From positions 1 through 64,000 of the forward strand of contig CAWJGC010000009.1 of the NCBI GenBank assembly GCA_963842355.1: a DNA stretch of 64,000 bases, in the 5' to 3' direction. Each line of letters begins with the position of its first letter. The stretch's first letter is position 1. Shown one piece after another: positions 44,940 through 53,504 of the stretch. A program made the translations under genes and the position numbers. Origin of the DNA: JASHPR01 sp963842355. GTDB taxonomy: Bacteria > Actinomycetota > Actinomycetes > Streptosporangiales > Streptosporangiaceae. Below the pieces are notes generated by a model. It did not search any database. It was given only the letters and a program-made list of their open reading frames with translations, and was not told the DNA's origin.

Positions 44940-45692
44940 TCAGCCCAGCTTCTCCATCACCTCGTCGGGTACCGAATAGTTCGCGTAGACGTCCTGCACG
45001 TCGTCGGAGTCCTCGACGGCCTCGATCAGCCGGAACACGCGCTTGGCCTGCTCCTCGTCCAGCGGCACCTCGGCCGACGCCAGGAACGCCGCCTCCGCCG
45101 ACTCGTAGTCGATCCCGGCCTCTTGCAGCGCCTTGCGCACCGTGACCAGGTCGTGCGGCTCGCTGACCACCTCGAAGGACTCACCGAGGTCGTTGATCTC
45201 CTCGGCCCCGGCGTCGAGGACCGCGGCGAGCACGTCATCCTCGCTCACGCCGCCCGCCTTGGGCACGATCACCACGCCCCTCCGGTTGAACAGGTAGGAG
45301 ACCGAGCCGGGGTCGGCCATCGAGCCGCCGTTGCGGGTGAGCGCCGTGCGCACGTCGGCGGCCGCCCGGTTCTTGTTGTCGGTCAGGCACTGGACCAGCA
45401 CCGCGACCCCGCCGGGGGCGTACCCCTCATAGGTGACCGTCTCGTAGGTCGCGCCGCCGGCCTCGAGCCCCGCGCCGCGGCGGACGGCGCGGTCGATGTT
45501 CTCGTTGGGGACCGAGCTCTTCTTCGCCTTCTGGATCGCGTCATACAGCGTGGGGTTGCCGGCCGGGTCGCCGCCGCCGGTCCTGGCCGCCACCTCCACG
45601 TTCTTGATCAGCTTGGCGAACAGCTTGCCCCGCTTGGCGTCGACGACGGCCTTCTTGTGCTTGGTGGTGGCCCACTTCGAATGGCCGCTCAT
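44940..45692 (-). CDS. yebC: YebC/PmpR-family transcriptional regulator
   Basis: 250-residue YebC/TACO1-family protein starting MSGHSKWATTKHKKAVVDAK. Family blocks are NPTLYDAIQKAKKSSVPNEN, YEGYAPGGVAVLVQCLTDN and RNGGSMADPGSVSYLF. Members bind DNA or ribosomes to help translation of proline-rich stretches or regulate genes. It stands between pdxT and ruvC, its usual actinobacterial place, and overlaps pdxT by 4 bp (45689-45692). Confidence 0.96.
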   Translation of the reverse strand: MSGHSKWATTKHKKAVVDAKRGKLFAKLIKNVEVAARTGGGDPAGNPTLYDAIQKAKKSSVPNENIDRAVRRGAGLEAGGATYETVTYEGYAPGGVAVLVQCLTDNKNRAAADVRTALTRNGGSMADPGSVSYLFNRRGVVIVPKAGGVSEDDVLAAVLDAGAEEINDLGESFEVVSEPHDLVTVRKALQEAGIDYESAEAAFLASAEVPLDEEQAKRVFRLIEAVEDSDDVQDVYANYSVPDEVMEKLG

Positions 45693-46363
45693 GATCGTTC
45701 CTTCACCATGTCAACAAAAAGCTTGTGGATGCGCAGGTCCGGCGTGAGCTCGGGGTGGAAAGCGGTGGCGAGCGCCGGACCCTGGCGGACCGCGACGATC
45801 CTACCCGTGCGGGACTCGGTTCCGATGATCTCGACGCCCGGGCCGGCCTGCTCCACCCAGGGCGCCCTGATGAACACCGCGCGGAAGGCAGGGCCGGAAA
45901 GGCCGCTCAGCGTGATATCGCTCTCGAACGAGTCCACCTGGCGGCCGAACGCGTTCCGCCGGACGGTTATGTCGATGCCGCCGACCGTCTCCTGCCCGTC
46001 GATTCCGTCTGCCAGGCGGTCCGCCAGCATGATCATCCCGGCGCAGGAACCGAATACGGGCAGGCCCGCGCCGAGCCGCTTGCGCAGCGGCTCCATCAGG
46101 TCGAAGATCACCGCGAGCTTCCACATCGTGGTGGACTCGCCGCCCGGGATCACCAGGCCGTCGACGCCGTCAAGCTCAGCGGGCCTGCGCACCGGGACCG
46201 GGCGCGAGCAGCCTGCGGCGTGCAGCGCCGCGAGATGCTCGGCGACGTCCCCCTGCAGCGCGAGCACGCCCACGACCGGGCCGGCTGCCGAGGGAGGGCG
46301 GGCGGGGCCAGCGACGGTCCGGGGAGCCTCACGGGAGTCGGTCACGAGCATCACTCCAGCCAC
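45689..46363 (-). CDS. pdxT: pyridoxal 5'-phosphate synthase glutaminase subunit
   Basis: Class I amidotransferase supplying ammonia to PdxS for PLP formation. The nucleophilic Cys is in VFGSCAGMIML, the oxyanion region in GLVIPGGESTTMWKL and the His/Glu pair in AFHPELTPD. 224 residues; the first ~28 are not conserved, so the true start may be closer to VVGVLALQGD. It is coupled to yebC. Its usual partner pdxS lies 3.7 kb away on the same strand beyond two inserted plus-strand genes. Confidence 0.95.
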   Translation of the reverse strand: MAGVMLVTDSREAPRTVAGPARPPSAAGPVVGVLALQGDVAEHLAALHAAGCSRPVPVRRPAELDGVDGLVIPGGESTTMWKLAVIFDLMEPLRKRLGAGLPVFGSCAGMIMLADRLADGIDGQETVGGIDITVRRNAFGRQVDSFESDITLSGLSGPAFRAVFIRAPWVEQAGPGVEIIGTESRTGRIVAVRQGPALATAFHPELTPDLRIHKLFVDMVKERS

Positions 46364-46495
46364 AGAACGGGTTCGACGCCGAGATTAGTCGCCTTCCAGC
46401 GGTTTCCCGCCCGCTTCCGGGCGCCTTGCCCCTTCAGCAAACGCGGCCACCCGCCGCGGTCTTCCCCGGACCGTTCCCTGGGCACAGATACGGCC

Positions 46496-48657
46496 ATGAC
46501 ACACGCCTGGACGCCCAGCGGGGGACCGCCGATGATCGGCCGGCCTGGCAGTGGCCTGGTCACCCTGCTGGAAGAGACCACCTTCTGCATCTGCGAGGCG
46601 TCCGGCGACATCCGGCCCGGCGGGGCCCAGGGACTGTTCTTCCGCGATACCCGGTTCATCAGCCGGCTGGAGCTCAGGCTCGACGGCGAGCCGCCCGAGC
46701 CCGTCGCGGTCCAGCCGTCCGAGCCGTTCGCCTGCACGTTCCTCGGCCGCAGGCCGCCGGGCATCTGCCGGCCCGACAGCACCCTGCTGGTGATCCGCAG
46801 GCGCTACGTCGGCAACGGCATGCGCGACGACATCACGCTGCGCAACCTCGGCCGGAGCCGGCCGCGGCCCACCTGACGGTCGCCGTGGACAGCGACTTCG
46901 CCGACCTGTTCGAGGTCAAGGAGGGCCGCGCCCGCCCGCACGGCGACGAGGACGACACCGAGGACCTGGCCGAGGACGGGGTGCTGCGGCTGCGCTGCCG
47001 GCGCGGGGCCAACGTGGGCGGGATGTCGGTCGCGGGCACGGGCGGCCCGTCGGCCTCGCCCGGGCTGCTCACCTGGCAGGTGGTCGTACCGCAGGGAGCG
47101 AGCTGGACGGCGTCCATGCTGGTCACGCCGTCCCTGGACGGCCACGACGCGCCCGCGCGCTACGGCGAGGGCGAGCCGATCGAGCGCACCGCGCCGGCCA
47201 GGCGGCTGGCCGACTGGCGCCGCCGCAGCCCGGTGCTGGTCTCCGCGGACGAAAGGCTCGGCGCCACCTTCGCGACCAGCACCGAGGACGTGGGCTCGCT
47301 GCGGATCTTCGGCCGCGGCCAGGGCGAGCAGGCCGAGCACGCGGTCATCGCCGCGGGGGCGCCCTGGTTCATGACCTTGTTCGGCCGTGACTCCCTGATC
47401 ACGTCGTGGATGCTGCTGCCGCTGGACATGTCGCTCGCGCTGGGCACGCTGCGGACCCTGGCCAGCCTCCAGGGCGAGCGCGACAACCCGCTGACCGAGG
47501 AGCAGCCGGGACGGATTCTGCACGAGACCCGGTCCGGCCGCGATGCCTCGCTGTCGCTGGGCGGCGGGAGCGTGTACTACGGCACGGCGGACGCGACGCC
47601 GCTGTTCGTGATGCTGCTCGGCGAACTGGCCCAGTGGGGCCTGGCCGCCCACATCGTGGACCAGTTGCTGCCGCACGCCGACCGGGCGCTCGACTGGGTC
47701 ATCTCACGCGGTGACCAGGACGGGGACGGCTTCGTCGAGTACCAGCGCGCCACCGACCAGGGCCTGGTCAACCAGGGCTGGAAGGACTCCTTCGACGGCA
47801 TCACGTTCGCCTCGGGCCGGATCGCCGAAGCGCCGATCGCGCTGGCCGAGGTACAGGGGTACGTGTACGCGGCCTACCTGGCCCGGGCCCACCTCGCCGC
47901 CGAGCGCGGCGAGACCGACGCGGCGCGCCACTGGACCGCCCGGGCGCGCAAGCTCAGGCGCGACTTCAACCGGGCGTTCTGGCTGCCCGACCGGGGGTAC
48001 TTCGCGCTCGGGCTGGACGCGGACAAGCGTCCCATCGACGCGCTCGGCTCCAACATGGGCCACTGCCTGTGGACCGGGATCGTGGACCGCGACAAGGCGG
48101 CGCCGGTCGCCGAGCACCTGGTCAGCAGGCAGATGTTCTCCGGGTTCGGCATCCGGACCCTGGCCACGGGCTCGGGCGCCTTCAACCCGATGAGCTACCA
48201 CAACGGGTCGGTGTGGCCGCACGACAACGCCATCTGCGCGGCGGGGCTGATGCGCTACGGGTTCGTCCCGCAGGCCCAGCAGGTCGCCACGGGCATCCTC
48301 GAGGCGGCCGACAAGTTCGGTGGCCGCCTGCCCGAGCTGTTCTGCGGCTTCGACCGCGGCGATTTCTCCTCCCCGGTCGCCTATCCGACCTCGTGCTCGC
48401 CGCAGGCGTGGTCGGCGGCGGCGCCGTTCCTGCTGCTCCGGACGCTGCTCAGGCTCGATCCCGCGGTGCCGTCCGGGCGGGTGTGGTGCGCCCCGGCCGT
48501 GCCCGCGCGCCTGCTCCCGATGCGGGTCGAGGCGCTGCACATCGCCGACGGCACGGTGTCCGTGGAGCTCTCCCGCCGGGGCTGGCGGGTCGACGGGCTG
48601 CCGGCCGGCCTGGAGCTGATCCGGCGCCCGCGCAGCCCGCTGCCCGCGGCCCGCTGA
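46496..48657 (+). CDS. amylo-alpha-1,6-glucosidase/glycogen-debranching-type protein, frameshifted
   Basis: Predicted enzyme with an N-terminal GDE_N_bis-type domain (about 5-250; LVTLLEETTFCICEASGDI, GLFFRDTRFISRLELRLDG) and an (alpha/alpha)6 barrel debranching/MGH1-type domain (APWFMTLFGRDSLITSWMLL; QGWKDSFDGITFASG; SYHNGSVWPHDNAI). The GRDS/WKDS/WPHD positions supply the acidic residues of this clan. The first frame stops at 46876 after NLGRSRPRPT, while the expected AHLTVAVDSDFADLFEVKEG follows in the next frame: one missing G near 46854 rejoins them into a 720-residue protein. The start could also be ATG 46532, which has a better ribosome site. It is followed by a GT4 gene; together they suggest synthesis or turnover of a storage or capsular glucan. 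Confidence 0.85.
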
Positions 48658-48748
48658 CCCCCGGGCTCCCCCGCCGCCCGCAGCCCGCTGACCCCCGGGC
48701 TCCCCGCTCCCGCGGCCTGCTGACCCCCGGGGTCCCCCGCCGCCTGCG
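48650..48748. repeat. tandem repeat over the 3' end of the debranching gene
   Basis: Three imperfect copies of CCGCTGACCCCCGGGCTCCCC with variable flanks follow one another (from about 48651, 48687 and 48718), at 31-36 bp spacing. The first copy contains the gene's stop codon (TGA), so the array has grown outward from, or up to, the coding end. Confidence 0.7.
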
Positions 48749-48936
48749 GTCGGTTGGCCTGGGCGCCACGACTGTCCGCACCTCGCTGACCTGCGGTGAT
48801 TCCGCGGCAGGCGGCCCGCTGACCACGGCCAGAACGCGGCGGCATGTTTCCGGCGCGGAGCGGCTGGGAAGATCATTTTTCGGGCTGGGCCGAACAAATG
48901 CCGCCGGGGTCGGGCGCGCAGAATGGGAGGAAGTCA

Positions 48937-51081
48937 GTGTCCTCGGCAGTGTTCACGCCTGATTGTGCCGATCCGCTACGCATCGCGATGGTCGCACCAC
49001 CCTGGTTCGAGATACCTCCGCCCGCCTACGGCGGCGTGGAGGCCGTCGTCGCCGACCTCGTCGACGATCTCGCGGCGCGCGGCCACGAAGTCACCCTGAT
49101 CGGGGCGGGCCAGCACCTGACCGGGGCGCACCGGTTCATCTCCTTGTGGCCGCAGCCGCCGAGCGAGCGGCTCGGGGATCCGTTCCCCGAGGTGGTGCAC
49201 GCCGCCCGGGTCGCGGAGGTGCTCGACGATCTCGACCCCGATGTGGTTCATGACCACACCCTGGCCGGGCCACTGCTCGGCCGCGGCCGACGGGTTCCCA
49301 CGGTCATCACCGTGCACGGCCCGGTGAACGGCGAGGAATGCGCGTACTACCGGGCGCTGGGCGACTCCGTCCGGTTGGTCGCGATCTCGGAGGCACAGCG
49401 TGCGCACGCCCCGGGGCTGGCCTGGGCCGCCACCGTGCACAACGCGATCAGGCCGAGCACCTTCCCGTTCCAGACGGATAAGGAAGACTTTGCCCTGTTC
49501 CTCGGCCGCATGCACCCCAACAAGGGCGCCCACCTGGCCATCGACGCGGCCCGGGCGGCCGGGCTGCCCATCGTGCTGGCCGGCAAGTGCAGCGAGCCAA
49601 CGGAGCAGGCCTACCTGGAGCAGGAGATCAAGCCGCGGCTGGGGGCGGATACCGAACTGTTCGGCGTCGCGGACGCCACGGCCAAGCGGGACCTGCTGTC
49701 GCGGGCCTGCGCGATGCTGTTCCCGATCTGCTGGGAGGAGCCGTTCGGCCTGGTCGTGATCGAGTCCATGGCCTGCGGGACGCCCGTGGTCGCGCTGCGG
49801 CGCGGCTCGGTCCCGGAGATCATCGTCAACGGCGTGACCGGAATCATCAAGGACACCCCGTCGCAGCTGCCGGGCGGGATCGAGGAGGCGAGGCAGCTCG
49901 ACCCGGCCACATGCCGGGCGCACGTGGCCGCCAGGTTCAACACCGAGCTGATGGCGATCCGCTACGAGGACGCCTACCGGCGGGTGCTGGCCGACGCCGC
50001 GCTGGCCGACGCCGCGCTGGCCGGGTCGCGGGCGCCGACCGTCGGCGTGATGGCCGGCGGGCTGGCCCGGCGCTCGGCGGGCGGCCTGCCGACGCTGGCC
50101 CCGTTACCAGCCGCGGCCGGCGTAGTGCTGGCCGGGCGGGAGGGTATCCAGGCTGATCCCGGCCATGGGCTCGCCCAGGCCCCGGGACACCTTGGCCACC
50201 ACGTCGGGATCGTCGTGGAAGGTGACCGCCTTCACGATCGCGGCCGCCCGCGCGGCCGGGTTGCCGGACTTGAAGATCCCCGACCCCACGAACACCCCGT
50301 CCGCGCCCAGCTGCATCATCATCGCCGCATCCGCCGGGGTCGCGATCCCGCCCGCGGTGAACAACACCACCGGCAGCGCCCCCGCCGCCGCCACCCCCGC
50401 GACCAGCTCATACGGCGCGGCCAGGTCCTTGGCCGCCGCGAACAGCTCCCCGGCCGGCACCGCGCCCAGCGCCGCGATCCCGCCCCGGATCGCGCGCATG
50501 TGCCGGGTCGCCTCCACCACGTTCCCGGTCCCCGCCTCCCCCTTGGACCGGATCATCGCCGCGCCCTCCCCGATCCGCCGCAACGCCTCGCCCAAACTGG
50601 TCGCCCCGCACACGAACGGCACCGTGAACTGCCACTTATCCACATGATGCGCCTCATCGGCCGGGGTCAGCACCTCCGACTCATCGACGTAATCCACCCC
50701 CACCGCCTGCAGCACCTGCGCCTCAGCGAAATGCCCGATCCGGCACTTGGCCATCACCGGCACCGACACCGCCGCCATGATCGCCTCGATCATGTCCGGA
50801 TCACTCATCCGCGCCACCCCGCCCTGAGCCCGGATATCGGCCGGCACCCGCTCCAGCGCCATCACCGCCACCGCCCCGGCGTCCTCAGCCACCCGGGCCT
50901 GCTCCGGCGAGACCACATCCATGATCACCCCGCCCTTGAGCATGTCCGCCATACCCCGCTTCACCCGCTGCGTACCGGCCTCGGCCACACCGCCCGCCGG
51001 GCCCCGGGAGACGGGCGCGCCGGTGCCGGCCGGACTCGCGGCCCCGGCCGAACTGGCCGAACTGTCGGAACTGGCGACTGA
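48937..51081 (+). CDS. GT4 glycosyltransferase, frame left open into antisense pdxS
   Basis: Predicted GT-B glycosyltransferase. The GT4 domain runs from PLRIAMVAPPWFEIPPPAYGG (near residue 12) through EECAYYRALGDSVRLVAISE, ALFLGRMHPNKGAHLAIDAA and the donor-site ICWEEPFGLVVIESMACGTP, ending near YEDAYRRVLADAAL at about 50000. After that the frame stays open for another ~1 kb to 51081, through sequence that is antisense to pdxS and gives an implausible His/Arg/Pro-rich tail. The real stop is therefore probably lost to an indel; a stop in another frame occurs at 50048 and at 50123. The GTG at 48937 follows GGGAGGAAGTCA. It is not a fusion gene. Confidence 0.8.
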   Translation: MSSAVFTPDCADPLRIAMVAPPWFEIPPPAYGGVEAVVADLVDDLAARGHEVTLIGAGQHLTGAHRFISLWPQPPSERLGDPFPEVVHAARVAEVLDDLDPDVVHDHTLAGPLLGRGRRVPTVITVHGPVNGEECAYYRALGDSVRLVAISEAQRAHAPGLAWAATVHNAIRPSTFPFQTDKEDFALFLGRMHPNKGAHLAIDAARAAGLPIVLAGKCSEPTEQAYLEQEIKPRLGADTELFGVADATAKRDLLSRACAMLFPICWEEPFGLVVIESMACGTPVVALRRGSVPEIIVNGVTGIIKDTPSQLPGGIEEARQLDPATCRAHVAARFNTELMAIRYEDAYRRVLADAALADAALAGSRAPTVGVMAGGLARRSAGGLPTLAPLPAAAGVVLAGREGIQADPGHGLAQAPGHLGHHVGIVVEGDRLHDRGRPRGRVAGLEDPRPHEHPVRAQLHHHRRIRRGRDPARGEQHHRQRPRRRHPRDQLIRRGQVLGRREQLPGRHRAQRRDPAPDRAHVPGRLHHVPGPRLPLGPDHRRALPDPPQRLAQTGRPAHERHRELPLIHMMRLIGRGQHLRLIDVIHPHRLQHLRLSEMPDPALGHHRHRHRRHDRLDHVRITHPRHPALSPDIGRHPLQRHHRHRPGVLSHPGLLRRDHIHDHPALEHVRHTPLHPLRTGLGHTARRAPGDGRAGAGRTRGPGRTGRTVGTGD

Positions 51082-51084
51082 CAC
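50104..51084 (-). CDS. pdxS: pyridoxal 5'-phosphate synthase subunit PdxS
   Basis: TIM-barrel synthase that builds PLP from ribose 5-phosphate, glyceraldehyde 3-phosphate and ammonia from PdxT. The catalytic Lys regions are MADMLKGGVIMDVV and VMAKCRIGHFAEA, with RSKGEAGTGNVVEATRH and GLPVVLFTAGGIATP-like (ALPVVLFTAGGIATP) blocks. The C-terminus ends HYAGRGW. About 320 residues. The start is uncertain: GTG 51084 (after GAGG) fits the family length; an ORF to 51198 also exists. The N-terminal 30 residues are Ser/Ala-rich, longer than usual. Confidence 0.95.
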   Translation of the reverse strand: MSVASSDSSASSAGAASPAGTGAPVSRGPAGGVAEAGTQRVKRGMADMLKGGVIMDVVSPEQARVAEDAGAVAVMALERVPADIRAQGGVARMSDPDMIEAIMAAVSVPVMAKCRIGHFAEAQVLQAVGVDYVDESEVLTPADEAHHVDKWQFTVPFVCGATSLGEALRRIGEGAAMIRSKGEAGTGNVVEATRHMRAIRGGIAALGAVPAGELFAAAKDLAAPYELVAGVAAAGALPVVLFTAGGIATPADAAMMMQLGADGVFVGSGIFKSGNPAARAAAIVKAVTFHDDPDVVAKVSRGLGEPMAGISLDTLPPGQHYAGRGW

Positions 51085-51238
51085 GGAGAACCTCACTCGA
51101 TCGTTGCCCCATCGATGCTGATCCCATGGTAGGCGCTCTGCTGGCCCCGGTGCCGCGACGGCGCCCGCCGGGCCGACCGCGGCGCGGTACGGTAGCACTG
51201 GCCTGGCCAGGATCGTTACGCAGACGAGAGAAGGATCC

Positions 51239-52735
51239 GTGTCGCAGCAGGGTCTGGACTTTGAGACGTCCGTCTTCGAGAAGGACTACATCACCGTCGC
51301 CGACCGCAGGGAGGCGATCGTACGCGGCGGGCGGCACCTGTTCGGGATACTGCCCCGCGCGCTGGAGGGCGTGCGGCAGATCGGCGTGATCGGCTGGGGT
51401 CCGCAAGGCAGCGCCCAGGCGCAGAACCTCCGCGACTCGCTGAATTCCCCGGAAGCACGGGGCGGTGCCGTCAAGGTCGTCGTCGGGCTCCGGGAGGGCA
51501 GCGCGTCCCGGGAGGAGGCGCGCGCGCGGGAGTTCACCGAGGCCGACGGCAGCCTCGGCGAGATGTTCGAGGTCATCCGCGGCTCCGACATGGTGATCCT
51601 GCTGATCTCCGATGCCGCCCAGGCCAAGCTGTACCGGGAGGTGTTCGCGGCCCTGCGGCCGGGTACCACCCTCGGCTTGTCGCACGGCTTCCTGCTCGGC
51701 TACCTGAGCCAGAACGGCGAGCAGTTCCCGGCCGACGTGGACATCATCGCGGTCTGCCCCAAGGGCATGGGGGCCTCGGTGCGGGCGCTGTACCTCCAGG
51801 GCGCCGAGGTCAACGGGGCCGGGATCAACGCCAGCTTCGCGGTGCACCAGGACGTGACCGGCAAGGCCACCGACCGGGCGCTGGCGTGGTCGGTGGCGCT
51901 CGGCGCGCCGTACACGTTCCAGACGACGCTGCTGTCGGAGTACCTGTCGGACATCTCCGGCGAGCGGGCGATCCTGCTCGGCGCGGTGCACGGCATCGTG
52001 GAGAGCCTCTACCGCCGCTACCGCGACCTGGGCATGACCGACGAGGACGCGTTCCGGCACTCGGCGGAGTCGGTCACCGGTCCGATCTCGAAGACCATCT
52101 CCAAGCACGGCCTGGACGGGGTCTACCGGCGGCTGGACCCCGAAGGGCGCCGCATCTTCGCCGAGGCCTACTCCGTGGCCTACCCGGTGGGCCTCGAGCT
52201 GATCGAGGAGATCTACGACGAGGTGCGCTCAGGCAACGAGATCCGAAGCGTCGTGTTGGCCGGCGAGCGGCTCGCGCACCGGCCGATGGGCAAGATCGAC
52301 CAGTCACAGATGTGGCTGGTCGGCCAGAAGGTGCGGGCCGACCGGATCGAGGAGGACATCCCGCTGGACCCGTTCACCGCGGGCGTGTTCTGCGGCGTGA
52401 TGATGGCCCAGGTCGACGTGCTCATCCGGCACGGCCACCCGTACTCCGAGATCGCGAACGAGTCGGTCATCGAGGCCGTGGACTCGCTGAATCCGTACAT
52501 GCACGCGCGGGGCGTGGCCTACATGGTCGACAACTGTTCGATCACCGCCCGGCTCGGCTCACGCAAGTGGGCTCCCCGGTTCGACTACCTGCTCACGCAG
52601 CAGGCGTTCCCGGCCATCGACGCGGAAGAGCCGGTGGACACCACGCCGTTCCAGGACTTCGAGGCCCACCCGATCCACCAGGTGCTCAGGGTCTGCGCCG
52701 GACTGCGCCCGTCGGTGGACATCTTCGTTCAATAA
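51239..52735 (+). CDS. ilvC: ketol-acid reductoisomerase, long plant-type form
   Basis: Second step of branched-chain amino acid synthesis (NADPH, Mg2+). At 498 residues it is the long form with a duplicated C-terminal domain, not the ~330-residue class I enzyme usual in actinobacteria. Its wording is close to plant chloroplast KARI: GWGPQGSAQAQNLRDSL (53-69), LGLSHGFLLG, GAGINASFAVHQDV, ERAILLGAVHGIVESLYRRY, GNEIRSVVLAGER, PMGKIDQSQMW, PFTAGV, NESVIEAVDSLNPYMHARGV, NCSITARLGSRKWAPRFDYL and VCAGLRPSVDI. NADPH preference is suggested by LREGSAS after beta-2. The GTG at 51239 follows GAAGGA. It reads divergently from pdxS with no ilvB/ilvN near. Class and role are clear; the origin by transfer is an inference. 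Confidence 0.93.
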   Translation: MSQQGLDFETSVFEKDYITVADRREAIVRGGRHLFGILPRALEGVRQIGVIGWGPQGSAQAQNLRDSLNSPEARGGAVKVVVGLREGSASREEARAREFTEADGSLGEMFEVIRGSDMVILLISDAAQAKLYREVFAALRPGTTLGLSHGFLLGYLSQNGEQFPADVDIIAVCPKGMGASVRALYLQGAEVNGAGINASFAVHQDVTGKATDRALAWSVALGAPYTFQTTLLSEYLSDISGERAILLGAVHGIVESLYRRYRDLGMTDEDAFRHSAESVTGPISKTISKHGLDGVYRRLDPEGRRIFAEAYSVAYPVGLELIEEIYDEVRSGNEIRSVVLAGERLAHRPMGKIDQSQMWLVGQKVRADRIEEDIPLDPFTAGVFCGVMMAQVDVLIRHGHPYSEIANESVIEAVDSLNPYMHARGVAYMVDNCSITARLGSRKWAPRFDYLLTQQAFPAIDAEEPVDTTPFQDFEAHPIHQVLRVCAGLRPSVDIFVQ

Positions 52736-53025
52736 GCTGCGCAACGGCATAACTCGTCGCCTTGCCTCCCGGCGGTCAGCCTCGTGGCACGCAGCGTGCG
52801 CAGGGGCCCGGTCAGCCTGGCGGTAAGCGAGGCTGCGAATCGGGGGACGGCGGAGCCCGCCCGGCGCCCTGGCCAGGCGGTGCCCATGATCCATGCCGTG
52901 AATTCCGGCATTTCCTGCGTTTTGTGTCCTGCCCGGTTCCGGTTGCCAGCTCCCGTTCCCGGCGAACCCGGCGATGAATGTGCGTCTGCTGTACACGGGT
53001 GTACACCAACGTCGCATTCACGGGG

Positions 53026-53105
53026 CCGGGATGCCGGGACGGCGGCCGGGATGCCGGGGCGGCGGCCGGGATGCCGAGGCGGCGGCGGGGATGCCGGGGC
53101 GGCGG
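53026..53105. repeat. 20-bp tandem array
   Basis: Four copies of CCGGGATGCCGGGGCGGCGG with single changes (53026, 53046, 53066, 53086), exact 20-bp spacing. Because 20 is not a multiple of three it would break any frame, which agrees with the lack of a gene here. Confidence 0.88.
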
Positions 53106-53304
53106 GCCTGCGGCCGGGACGAAGACTGCGAAACGGGGGCACATGGCTGGACGGTGGCTGGCTGTCCGGCCTGGCGCCAGCCCCCGGCCAGCCGCGTTGC
53201 CCGCTGACCGGCGCCTGGGTCAGGGAACCAGGCGCCGGATCCATGATCAAACCAGCGCGTTGATCATCTGCGCGCCCATGTCACGCATTTCAGCCCTAGA
53301 TCAC

Positions 53305-53477
53305 GAACTCGGGCTCTGGCGCGGAGGGATTCGGGTGATCGGGTCATGCGATATCGGCGCATGCGCGGCCGGTCTCAATGATCGTGGAGACTTACGTGCG
53401 CTACCTGCACATAAGTCTCCACGATCATGAAGCGGACGTCGCCCCCGTCACGGAAATCGGCGCCAGAGCCCGAACTC
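53305..53477. repeat. long inverted repeat enclosing the palindrome copy 4
   Basis: GAACTCGGGCTCTGGCGC (53305-53322) is answered by GCGCCAGAGCCCGAACTC (53460-53477), 16 of 18 positions matching as an inverted repeat. The 53378-53428 hairpin sits near the centre. The arrangement resembles a short non-autonomous element, but no target-site duplication could be shown by eye. Confidence 0.55.
53378..53428. repeat. dispersed palindrome, copy 4 (perfect)
   Basis: ATGATCGTGGAGACTTA (53378-53394) and TAAGTCTCCACGATCAT (53412-53428) are perfect 17-bp inverted arms around a loop with a further GTGCG/TGCAC pairing. It is the best copy of the family; the left arm matches 3317-3332 exactly for 16 bases. 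Confidence 0.85.
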
Positions 53478-53504
53478 GGGTCCGGCCGCCTACCCCCGGG
53501 TCAT

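Larger units (their letters stand above)
52736..53504. other. 769-bp intergenic region of nested repeats
   Basis: No gene is supported between the ilvC stop and the LemA-like stop. It holds a TGTACACGGGTGTACA near-palindrome (52990-53005), a four-copy 20-bp array (53026-53105), a long inverted repeat (53305-53477) and, inside it, a 17-bp-arm palindrome (53378-53428). The two genes either side converge on it. Confidence 0.7.

Noticed and set aside
50104..51081. A real glycosyltransferase fusion domain in the 3' kilobase
   Set aside because: The added sequence is the antisense of pdxS with His/Arg/Pro-rich composition and shows no fold-like pattern.
51239..52735. Plant or chloroplast contamination as the source of the KARI gene
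   Set aside because: The gene is embedded in the bacterial contig with high-GC bacterial codon use, its own Shine-Dalgarno site and no introns or transit peptide.
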